Shown: piece by piece, positions 27,140 to 34,685 of the stretch
How the letters are laid out: each line of letters opens with the position of its first letter
How positions within the stretch are numbered: the first letter of the stretch is position 1
Origin: Chryseobacterium salipaludis
Lineage (GTDB): Bacteria > Bacteroidota > Bacteroidia > Flavobacteriales > Weeksellaceae
DNA: 64,000 bases
Reading direction: 5' to 3'
NCBI RefSeq assembly: GCF_022968825.1
Contig: NZ_JALHKS010000001.1
Coordinates: 372,001 to 436,000 of the forward strand
Notes under the pieces: model-generated
Told to the model about the DNA's origin: nothing
Databases searched by the model: none
The model's input: only the letters and a program-made list of their open reading frames with translations
Program-made: the position numbers and the translations under genes

Positions 27140-28669
27140 TTATTCCCATTCAATCGTTGCAGGCGGTTTGCTGCTGATATCGTAGGTAACCCGGTTGATT
27201 CCGCGCACCTCATTGATAATCCGGCTGGAAACGGTATCCAGGAATTCGTATGGCAGGCGGCTCCAGGTGGCCGTCATAAAATCAATAGTATTAGCCGAGC
27301 GAACCACCGCCGTGTATTCATAAGTACGTTCATCACCCATTACGCCCACGGATTTAACCGGCAATAACACCACGAAGGCCTGAGAAACTGTGTCGTATAA
27401 TTTATTTTTATATAATTCTTCAATGAAGATATCATCGGCTTCCTGCAGAATGCGTACTTTTTCTGCATCCACTTCGCCCAAAATACGAATGCCCAGACCT
27501 GGGCCCGGGAACGGATGACGATGTACCAGATGCGCCGGAATGCCCAGCTCCTCGCCTACTTTGCGAACTTCATCTTTAAAGAGTTCACGCAGCGGTTCCA
27601 GTAACTCAAACTCCATTTCCTCCGGCAACCCGCCCACATTGTGGTGTGATTTAATGACAGAAGAAGGCCCTTTGACAGACTGGCTTTCTATCACATCAGG
27701 ATAAATAGTTCCCTGCGCCAGAAACTTAGCGCCGGCAAAATCATGTTTCTGTTCATCAAAAACAGCCACGAATTCATTGCCGATAATCTTCCGTTTCTCT
27801 TCCGGATCCGAAACGTCTTTCAGTTTGTTCAGAAAGCGGTCCGCAGCATCAATCATTTTAATGTTCAGATGAAAATGCTCGCCGTAATTTTCCATTACTT
27901 TTTTGCCTTCATCCTTGCGGAGTAAGCCGGTATCCACGAAGATGCACTGCAACTGGTCGCCAATTGCTTTGTGAATCAGTACGGCGGCCACAGAAGAATC
28001 CACCCCGCCGGAAAGGCCCAGAATAACTTTCTGGTCACCTACTTTCTCACGGATTTGTTCGATCGTCGTTTCAATATAATTGGTCAGTTTCCAGTTTTTC
28101 GGTGCCTGGCAGATCGTGAAGACAAAATTCTCGAGCATGCGCAAGCCTTCCTCGGTATGAGATACTTCAGGATGAAACTGAACGCCATAAATCTTGCGGG
28201 ACGGATCGCTGATGGCGGAAATCACATCACTGACGGCATTAATCGCAAAGCCGGACGGAACTTCCTGCACTTCATCAAAATGGCTCATCCAGACGGTAGA
28301 AAAGCGGCCAACACCGGCCAGCAAATCATTTGATCTCTGAATTTGCAAAGTAGCTTTGCCGTATTCGCCTTTCACGCCCTTTTTCACCACGCCGCCCAGG
28401 AGATGGGTGGTAAGCTGCATACCGTAGCAAATTCCCAGGATAGGAATACGCTGGTCAAAAATTTCCTTTTCGATGAGGTGGGCATTTTCTACATTGACGG
28501 AACTCGGTCCGCCGGACAAAATAATGCCCGAAGGTTCACGCGCCAGGATTTCGCTGAGCGGTGTGTAATACGGAAGGACTTCGGAGTACACACCCATTTC
28601 GCGGATTCTGCGGCCGATGAGCTGATTGTACTGGGAACCAAAGTCGAGGATGATAATTCCGTTTTGCAT
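27140..28669 (-). CDS. guaA: GMP synthase (glutamine-hydrolysing)
   Basis: 509 residues, fused form. The N-terminal glutamine amidotransferase domain has ILGICYGMQL (nucleophile Cys) and YGVQFHPEVSH (His/Glu); the ATP pyrophosphatase domain has LSGGVDSSVA (P-loop); the C-terminal dimer domain ends PPATIEWE, the family terminus. Converts XMP to GMP. It is the last gene of a minus-strand purine cluster, but 310 bases separate it from purD with a terminator, so it is likely expressed separately. Confidence 0.97.
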   Translation of the reverse strand: MQNGIIILDFGSQYNQLIGRRIREMGVYSEVLPYYTPLSEILAREPSGIILSGGPSSVNVENAHLIEKEIFDQRIPILGICYGMQLTTHLLGGVVKKGVKGEYGKATLQIQRSNDLLAGVGRFSTVWMSHFDEVQEVPSGFAINAVSDVISAISDPSRKIYGVQFHPEVSHTEEGLRMLENFVFTICQAPKNWKLTNYIETTIEQIREKVGDQKVILGLSGGVDSSVAAVLIHKAIGDQLQCIFVDTGLLRKDEGKKVMENYGEHFHLNIKMIDAADRFLNKLKDVSDPEEKRKIIGNEFVAVFDEQKHDFAGAKFLAQGTIYPDVIESQSVKGPSSVIKSHHNVGGLPEEMEFELLEPLRELFKDEVRKVGEELGIPAHLVHRHPFPGPGLGIRILGEVDAEKVRILQEADDIFIEELYKNKLYDTVSQAFVVLLPVKSVGVMGDERTYEYTAVVRSANTIDFMTATWSRLPYEFLDTVSSRIINEVRGINRVTYDISSKPPATIEWE

Positions 28670-28979
28670 AATGATGTTGATGGTTTTATATAAATGCGGA
28701 TACTTTGTAAGCGCCCTATTTTCTGAAGGGTTAAAGATACGACGGCCCGCGGTTTTTAAAAAGTATTTAAAGTAATAAAGAGCAGACTATAAACTGCACC
28801 TAAATATATTGCTGGTTTTTCAAAAGCAAACTACCCTCTTAGCCCGGCTCGAAATCTCATCCATAAACGAGACAAACTGGCATCCTTCTGCGAAACATCG
28901 TGGAGCAAAAGATACAGTGGAGAGCCGGAGGAAACTCCTGAAAAGAAAAGACGCGGAAAAATTCCCGCGTCCTGGTTTA
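28670..28979. other. Intergenic region between purD and guaA
   Basis: 310 bases without a supportable gene. It contains the purD terminator at its right end and must contain the guaA promoter. The best -7 candidate is TATCTTTA at 28732-28739 on the minus strand, one base off consensus and 62 bases before the guaA ATG. Open frames crossing it on both strands have no recognisable product. Confidence 0.5.
28942..28971 (-). terminator. Terminator of purD
   Basis: 7-bp GC-rich stem GACGCGG/CCGCGTC (28950-28956 with 28965-28971), then TTTTCTTTT on the minus strand, 8 bases after the purD stop. Confidence 0.82.
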
Positions 28980-30218
28980 TTAATAATCACCGATATCTTC
29001 CCGGTAATACTCATAATCATAGTGAATGGTTCGGGCATCAGTGTACACCTTATCACGTGCTTCCTGGAAGGAATTGGCGGTTGCCACGAGGCTGAGCACA
29101 CGGCCGCCGGTGGTCACAATACGGTCACCGCGGTGCTGTGCGCCCGCAAAGAGAATCTGACTATGCGTGACTTTCTCCGTATTGCGGATTTCAAAACCGG
29201 TTTCAATGCGGCGCGGGTAACCACCTGAGCACATCACGAGACAGACTGCTTTCTGTCCGCTGAAGCGAAGTTCAATATCGTTTCCAGCGAGACAGTCCGT
29301 AATAACATCATAAAGATTGTTTTCCAGGAGCGCGAAGATGACCTGCGTTTCCGGATCGCCGAGGCGCATGTTATATTCCAGTAAGTACGTTCCGCGGTCG
29401 GTAACCATCAGGCCAAAGAAAATAAACCCTTTGAAATGGATGTTGTGGGAATGCAAACCTTCCAGCGTGGGCTGCAGGATATGCTGCTCGAAATCCTGCA
29501 TATGCGCTTCGGTAAATTCGGGACTGGGAGCCACAGCACCCATACCACCGGTGTTCGGGCCGGTGTCGCCGTTTCCGGCTTTCTTGTAATCCTTGACCGG
29601 AATACACGGGAACAATTTCTTTCCGTTGGAAAACGCAATAATGGATGCTTCGAAGCCGCGAAGATATTCCTCGATCACCAGCTGAATGCCGGCATCGCCG
29701 TGAATACGTTCAATCATAAAGCTGTGAATGGTTGCTTCCGCTTCCTCCAAATCGTCGGCAATCACTACTCCTTTTCCGCCTGCCAGGCCGCTCGCCTTGA
29801 TGACGATCGGGAACTCCTGCTGTCGTACATAATCAATCGCATCATGATACGCATCGAACACCACGGCTTTTGCAGTCTTGATGTTGTGGGTCTGCATAAA
29901 GCGTTTAGAGAAAGCTTTGCTGCCTTCCAGTTCGGCGGTGCGTTTCCGCGGACCGAAGATATTCAGACTATGGCTTTTGAACTCGTCCACGATGCCTTCC
30001 ACTAAAGGAGCCTCGGGGCCCACGATGGTTAAATCTATCTGTTCTTTGATGGCAAAGTCGCGCAGACCTTCAATGCTCTCTTCATGCACATTCTGTCCAA
30101 GCAAATCCGTGGTCGCATTTCCTTTGGCAAAATAAAGTTTAGAAATGCGGGTATCGCTTTTCAGCTTCATGGCCAGCGCAGACTCACGTGCGCCGTTTCC
30201 TACGATTAATATTTTCAT
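28980..30218 (-). CDS. purD: Phosphoribosylamine--glycine ligase
   Basis: 412 residues. Second step of IMP synthesis: joins phosphoribosylamine and glycine with ATP. Motifs: MKILIVGNGARESAL at the N-terminus, VGPEAPLVEGIVD, ATP-grasp IVIKASGLAGGKGVVIA, the family signature GDTGPNTGGMGA and LLEYNMRLGDPE with metal-binding residues. Separated from purH by 96 bases that hold a strong hairpin. Confidence 0.97.
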   Translation of the reverse strand: MKILIVGNGARESALAMKLKSDTRISKLYFAKGNATTDLLGQNVHEESIEGLRDFAIKEQIDLTIVGPEAPLVEGIVDEFKSHSLNIFGPRKRTAELEGSKAFSKRFMQTHNIKTAKAVVFDAYHDAIDYVRQQEFPIVIKASGLAGGKGVVIADDLEEAEATIHSFMIERIHGDAGIQLVIEEYLRGFEASIIAFSNGKKLFPCIPVKDYKKAGNGDTGPNTGGMGAVAPSPEFTEAHMQDFEQHILQPTLEGLHSHNIHFKGFIFFGLMVTDRGTYLLEYNMRLGDPETQVIFALLENNLYDVITDCLAGNDIELRFSGQKAVCLVMCSGGYPRRIETGFEIRNTEKVTHSQILFAGAQHRGDRIVTTGGRVLSLVATANSFQEARDKVYTDARTIHYDYEYYREDIGDY

Positions 30219-30243
30219 TTTTTTAATGTTTATTATTACTGTT

Positions 30244-30296
30244 CAGGCAGATAGCACAAGCGGCGGTCAGTCCGCCGGCAGTACTCATTCTGCCTG
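30244..30296. other. Two-stem RNA hairpin between purH and purD
   Basis: Outer stem CAGGCAGA/TCTGCCTG (30244-30251 with 30289-30296) encloses inner stem CGGCGG/CCGCCG (30261-30266 with 30272-30277). There is no T run on the minus strand directly after it, so it looks more like an mRNA processing or stability element than a terminator. A 21-codon ATG frame lies inside it (minus, 30288 to 30223). Confidence 0.6.
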
Positions 30297-30314
30297 CCCG
30301 GATATACAGCAAAA

Positions 30315-31832
30315 TCAGTGCAGAAAATGACGCATGCCGGTAAACTGCATCGGAATCTGATGTTCATCAGCTGCCTGGATACTCTCCTCATCGCGCATGC
30401 TGCCGCCGGGCTGGATAATCGCGGTAATGCCTTCTGCGGCACAGAAATCCACCACATCGCGGAAAGGGAAGAAAGCATCGGAAGCCAGTACCAGCTCACC
30501 ATCGAACTTTGCTTTGGCTCTTTCCACGGCGTGCTGCGTAGCCCAGATGCGGTTCACCTGCCCGCCGCCGATGCCCAGCGCCTGGCGACCATCTGAAACA
30601 ACAATCGCATTGGACTTCACATATTTAACTACACGCTGCGCGAACAAAAGAGCTGATTTCTGCGCGTCGGTAGGTTCAGTTTTGGTAACGGTTTTTATGT
30701 CTTCCGAGAACTGATTGTCATTATCCTGTACCAGCATTCCGCCATCAGTTTTCACCCAGGTTTGCTTATCGGATACCGGATTTTTTATCTTAATAATCCG
30801 AAGGTTCTTTTTCTGACGCAGAATTTCCAGCGCTTCATCCTCAAAATCGGGAGCCATTACGATTTCCAGAAATGTTTTGTTCAGTTCTTCGGCAGTGGCT
30901 GCATCCACAGTAAAGTTCATCCCGACAATGCCGCCGAAAATAGAAACGGGGTCGCATTCAAAAGTCAGTTTATAAGTTTCCACCGCGGTATTGCCGGTAG
31001 CTACACCACAAGGCGTAGAATGTTTTACGGCACAACACGCCATTTCATTTTTAAATTCCTGCACGACTTTCCAGCATAAGTCCATATCGCGCAGGTTATT
31101 AAAGGAAAGTTCCTTTCCGCCGAGAATTTCGAAATCCTTCATTGCACCGTTTTCAGTGGTCGAAACGTAATAGGCAGCAGACTGATGCGGATTTTCACCG
31201 TAGCGCAGGTCCGACACTTTGCGATAGGAAGCATTCAGGTACTGCGGATAGTTTTCTTCTAAAAGAATATCTGCAATGGCAGCGTCATAAGCGGAAGTCA
31301 GATTAAATACTTTACCGGCCAGGCGGCGGCGGGTTTCCAGTGTGGTTTCTCCGTTTGCAGCCAATTCCTGTTGCACAGTTTCATAATCGTTTACATCGGT
31401 AATTACGGTCACGGACTTGAAATTCTTCGCGCCGGAACGCAACATGGAGGGACCGCCAATATCAATGAATTCCACTTTTTCGTCCAGTGAAATATCCTCG
31501 GTAGCATGGTCAAAGAAGGGATAGAGATTTACGATCACCATATCGATCAGGCCGATTCCGTGTTCTTCCGCCGTACGCATGTGTTCCGCATTATCGCGCA
31601 CAGCCAGCAATCCGCCGTGAACTTTAGGGTGAAGTGTTTTCACGCGGCCGTCCAGCATTTCGGGAAATCCGGTGACCTCATCAATCTGAATGGGATGCAA
31701 ACCCGCTTCCTCCAGATGGCGAAAGGTGCCGCCAGTGGAAACGAGTTCGTAGCCGCGCTTTTCTAAAAATTCAGCAAAAGCCAGCAAGCCGCTTTTGTCT
31801 GATACTGAAATAAGTGCTCTTTTCTTTGACAT
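30315..31832 (-). CDS. purH: Bifunctional AICAR formyltransferase / IMP cyclohydrolase
   Basis: 505 residues; catalyses the last two steps of IMP synthesis. The N-terminal MGS-like cyclohydrolase domain has [15 protein letters not shown] and [10 protein letters not shown]; the transformylase domain has [27 protein letters not shown] and [11 protein letters not shown], then GGGQVNR. Slightly shorter than the 530-residue proteobacterial form, normal for this phylum. Within the purM-purN-purH-purD run. Confidence 0.97.
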   Translation of the reverse strand: MSKKRALISVSDKSGLLAFAEFLEKRGYELVSTGGTFRHLEEAGLHPIQIDEVTGFPEMLDGRVKTLHPKVHGGLLAVRDNAEHMRTAEEHGIGLIDMVIVNLYPFFDHATEDISLDEKVEFIDIGGPSMLRSGAKNFKSVTVITDVNDYETVQQELAANGETTLETRRRLAGKVFNLTSAYDAAIADILLEENYPQYLNASYRKVSDLRYGENPHQSAAYYVSTTENGAMKDFEILGGKELSFNNLRDMDLCWKVVQEFKNEMACCAVKHSTPCGVATGNTAVETYKLTFECDPVSIFGGIVGMNFTVDAATAEELNKTFLEIVMAPDFEDEALEILRQKKNLRIIKIKNPVSDKQTWVKTDGGMLVQDNDNQFSEDIKTVTKTEPTDAQKSALLFAQRVVKYVKSNAIVVSDGRQALGIGGGQVNRIWATQHAVERAKAKFDGELVLASDAFFPFRDVVDFCAAEGITAIIQPGGSMRDEESIQAADEHQIPMQFTGMRHFLH

Positions 31833-31886
31833 TTCTTTTTCTTTCTTTTTACTTTTTATATGGACAGCCGGAGCTGATCTTTCTTT

Positions 31887-32456
31887 TTAAGAAGTTTCGT
31901 TTAAAACTTTTTCGATGGCCTGCGGATAGATCCGGTGTTCCACTTGCTGCACTTTTCGGGCAAGTGCCGCCAAATCGTCACCAGGTTCCACGGTAAAACA
32001 TTCCTGGAGGATAACAGCGCCCTCATCAATTCCGGCTGTAACGTAATGCACGGTGGCGCCACTTTGTAGTTCCTGTGCATTTAAAACTGCCTGGTGTACA
32101 TGATGGCCCCACATCCCTTTACCACCATATTTAGGTAAAAGTGCCGGGTGTATATTGATGATTTTGCCTGCGTGGGCGCGACAGAATTCTTCACTGAGGA
32201 TGGAAAGGAAACCGGCTAGCACAATCAGTGCGGTATCTTCCGGCAACGCAGCCTCCAATTGTGCGGAAAAATCTTTACCGCGAGGAATGAGCAGAGTTTT
32301 GAAACCCTGTGCTGCTGCGCGCTCAATCCCATAGCAAGCCCGGTCTGCCACTACCAGAGCGATTTCAGCGTTGGTAATTTCTTCTGCAGCTACCGCCTCA
32401 ATGATGCGCTGCAAATTAGAGCCACTCCCCGAAACCAGAATAACCAGCTTTTTCAT
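31887..32456 (-). CDS. purN: Phosphoribosylglycinamide formyltransferase (folate-dependent)
   Basis: 189 residues. Transfers the formyl group from 10-formyltetrahydrofolate to GAR. Motifs: VSGSGSNLQRI for phosphate binding, the active-site segment IINIHPALLPKYGGKGMWGHHVH with the catalytic Asn-His, and VTAGIDEGAVILQ with the catalytic Asp. Starts 5 bases after the purM stop, so it is translationally close-coupled to purM. Confidence 0.96.
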   Translation of the reverse strand: MKKLVILVSGSGSNLQRIIEAVAAEEITNAEIALVVADRACYGIERAAAQGFKTLLIPRGKDFSAQLEAALPEDTALIVLAGFLSILSEEFCRAHAGKIINIHPALLPKYGGKGMWGHHVHQAVLNAQELQSGATVHYVTAGIDEGAVILQECFTVEPGDDLAALARKVQQVEHRIYPQAIEKVLNETS

Positions 32457-32461
32457 TGTTT

Positions 32462-33451
32462 TTAGACCAATTCTATTTTCTCGGCTCCTTCTGTGATTTC
32501 GCCGATCAGGTACGCATCTTCCAACAGGTTCAGCACTTTGCCGTAATGCTTTTCATCTGCAACGATAACCATCCCCACGCCCATATTGAAGGTGCCATAC
32601 ATTTCCATACGGTCAATATTTCCGCGACGCTCCAGTTCGAGCATCACGGAAGGGATTTTAATTTTATCGGTTTCCACACGGGCGCACAAACCTTCGGGAA
32701 TGACACGCGGGATATTCTCAATAATTCCCCCGCCGGTGATATGCGCAATGCCGCACACCTTCATTTCTTCCAGAATTTTATGTACCGGCTGATAATATAA
32801 TCTCGTTGGTTCGAGCAGCGTTTCATACAGCGGCCTGCCTTCAAACTCTTCATTAAAATCCGTGAATATTTTGCGTACGAGCGAGAAACCATTGGAATGA
32901 AAACCGGAACTCGGCAAGGCAATGATTTTGCAACCGGCTTTAATGGCTGAACCATCGATGATTCGGTTATTTTCGACAATACCTACACAGAAACCTGCCA
33001 CGTCATAATCGCCCGGCTGGTACATGCCCGGCATTTCGGCTGTTTCGCCACCAATGAGAGCGCACTGGTTGTCTTTGCAAGCTTTTACCATTCCCAAAAC
33101 GATCTCTGCTGCGATATCAGCATCGAGCTTTCCGCAGGCCAGGTAATCCAGAAAGAACAGTGGTTTCGCGCCATGACATAAGATATCATTGGCACACATG
33201 GCAAAGCAGTCAATCCCTATTGAATCGTATTTCTTCGCATCCAGCGCTACTTTCAGTTTGGTACCTACCCCATCGGTGCCGCTAACGAGAACGGGATTCT
33301 GGTAGCCGGCAATTTCATAGAAAGCACCAAAACTGCCCAGGCTGTTCAGCACATGGCTGTTATGGGTTTCAGCAACCGCAGATTTAATTTTATCTACCGT
33401 TCTGTAGCCTTCTTCTTTATCGACACCGGCGGATTTATATGTATTGCTCAT
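32462..33451 (-). CDS. purM: Phosphoribosylformylglycinamidine cyclo-ligase
   Basis: 329 residues. ATP-dependent ring closure of FGAM to AIR. Motifs: SGTDGVGTKLKVA, GIDCFAMCANDILCHGAKPLFFLDY, GGETAEMPGMY and the C-terminal GGGIIENIPRVIPEG and NMGVGM. First gene of the purM-N-H-D run. No -7 box was found before it; its leader contains a terminator-like hairpin 24-60 bases ahead of the ATG. Confidence 0.96.
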   Translation of the reverse strand: MSNTYKSAGVDKEEGYRTVDKIKSAVAETHNSHVLNSLGSFGAFYEIAGYQNPVLVSGTDGVGTKLKVALDAKKYDSIGIDCFAMCANDILCHGAKPLFFLDYLACGKLDADIAAEIVLGMVKACKDNQCALIGGETAEMPGMYQPGDYDVAGFCVGIVENNRIIDGSAIKAGCKIIALPSSGFHSNGFSLVRKIFTDFNEEFEGRPLYETLLEPTRLYYQPVHKILEEMKVCGIAHITGGGIIENIPRVIPEGLCARVETDKIKIPSVMLELERRGNIDRMEMYGTFNMGVGMVIVADEKHYGKVLNLLEDAYLIGEITEGAEKIELV

Positions 33452-33474
33452 GACTGTTTTTTTCTCTGGTTAAG

Positions 33475-33513
33475 GTAAATAAAAAGGCCGACAATCATTC
33501 AGACGGTCGGCTT
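33475..33513 (-). terminator. Terminator-like hairpin in the purM leader
   Basis: 8-bp stem (33506-33513 with 33485-33492, one G-U) with a 13-nt loop and CTTTTTATTT tail on the minus strand, ending about 25 bases before purM. It would stop transcripts coming from the 33514-33730 region before they reach purM, so it is either the terminator of a small gene or an attenuator. Confidence 0.65.
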
Positions 33514-33638
33514 GCATTTATTTTATTTTTGCGGCGCAGCTTGTATTTCCATAATCCTGGAACGGTTCGTTCGGAGATGATACGCAGGTACGCTTCACTT
33601 TTATTAATATTAAGTGTTGCGAAAATACGGCTTTTATG
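33495..33638 (-). other. Open frame without ATG upstream of purM (possible small gene or gene remnant)
   Basis: 47 open codons between stop codons, with codon use like neighbouring genes and a basic C-terminal half (YLRIISERTVPGLWKYKL, then RRKNK). There is no ATG, GTG or TTG in frame, so it would need an ATT start, or it is the 3' remnant of a lost gene, or chance. The stop falls in the loop of the terminator-like hairpin. I do not recognise the product. Confidence 0.3.
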
Positions 33639-33732
33639 TCAAAACTGAAAATTTATATTTTAAAAATGTGCGACACAGCCAGGGCGGTACTATGCTTGCT
33701 AATAACTTAGATTAAAAATAAAAACTACAAAT

Positions 33733-34605
33733 ATGGCTTCAGGATTTTTTGCAGTACTGGATGATATCGCTGCACTGATGGACGACGTGGCTGTTTCCTC
33801 GAAAATCGCCACGCGGCAAACAGCAGGTATTCTGGGAGATGACCTGGCGGTGAACGCGGAAAAAGCCACAGGGTTTCTGGCCTCGCGTGAACTGCCGGTA
33901 CTGTGGGCGATCACCAAAGGTTCTTTTTTAAATAAACTGATTATTATTCCGCTGGCTTTTATTCTGCAGGCGATCTACGCGCCGGCAATACAAATTGTTC
34001 TTATTCTGGGTGGGTTATACCTCGCTTATGAAGGGATGGAAAAAATTGTGGAAGCCATTTTCCACCGGGCAGAAAAAGCCGAAGAAGTGGAAGAAGAACT
34101 TATCGGCGCCGATGCAGCCACCATTGAAAAAAGCAAAGTGAAATCGGCGATTGCCACGGATTTTATTTTATCGCTGGAGATTGTGATTATCGCCTTAGGG
34201 TCCGTATTGCATCAAAGCCTGATTACCCAGATTGTAACGGTGGCCATCGTCGCCATTCTTGCTACAGTCGGCGTCTATGGCATTGTGGCCCTTATTGTCC
34301 GGATGGATGATGCAGGACGCCACCTGATTCGCAAGTCAAAAAACAAAGGATTTTTCACCTCGCTGGGCACGTTACTGGTGAAGGCATTGCCGGTCGTCAT
34401 AAAAACACTTGGAATTGTGGGAACCATCGCCCTGCTACTGGTTTCGGGCGGCATCTTTGAGCATAATATTCCCGCTGTTCATCACTGGCTGCCGGAAGTA
34501 CCGGGAATGCTGAAGCAGGCAATTTTGGGAATCTTAGCGGGACTGGCCATGGTACTGATTATAACGGTATTTAAAAAAGTAAAAAACAGTTTTGCAAAAC
34601 AATAA
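33733..34605 (+). CDS. DUF808 family inner-membrane protein (YedI-like)
   Basis: 290 residues. Typical start ASGFFAVLDDIAALMDDVAV, then ATRQTAGILGDDLAVNAEKATGF, a family hallmark. Hydrophobic segments near 75-110, 145-195, 215-245 and 262-285. The function of the family is not established. Single gene, divergent from purM, ended by a terminator. Confidence 0.92.
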   Translation: MASGFFAVLDDIAALMDDVAVSSKIATRQTAGILGDDLAVNAEKATGFLASRELPVLWAITKGSFLNKLIIIPLAFILQAIYAPAIQIVLILGGLYLAYEGMEKIVEAIFHRAEKAEEVEEELIGADAATIEKSKVKSAIATDFILSLEIVIIALGSVLHQSLITQIVTVAIVAILATVGVYGIVALIVRMDDAGRHLIRKSKNKGFFTSLGTLLVKALPVVIKTLGIVGTIALLLVSGGIFEHNIPAVHHWLPEVPGMLKQAILGILAGLAMVLIITVFKKVKNSFAKQ

Positions 34606-34633
34606 CATCCTGAACTTTTACATTTAAATAAGA

Positions 34634-34661
34634 AAGGCTGCCTTGTTTCCAAGACAGCCTT
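34634..34661. terminator. Terminator between DUF808 and M16 genes
   Basis: AAGGCTG/CAGCCTT outer stem (34634-34640 with 34655-34661) extended by CTTG/CAAG with small bulges; T-rich sequence follows on both strands between convergent genes. Confidence 0.8.
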
Positions 34662-34685
34662 CCTTTTCACTTTTACTTATTTATA

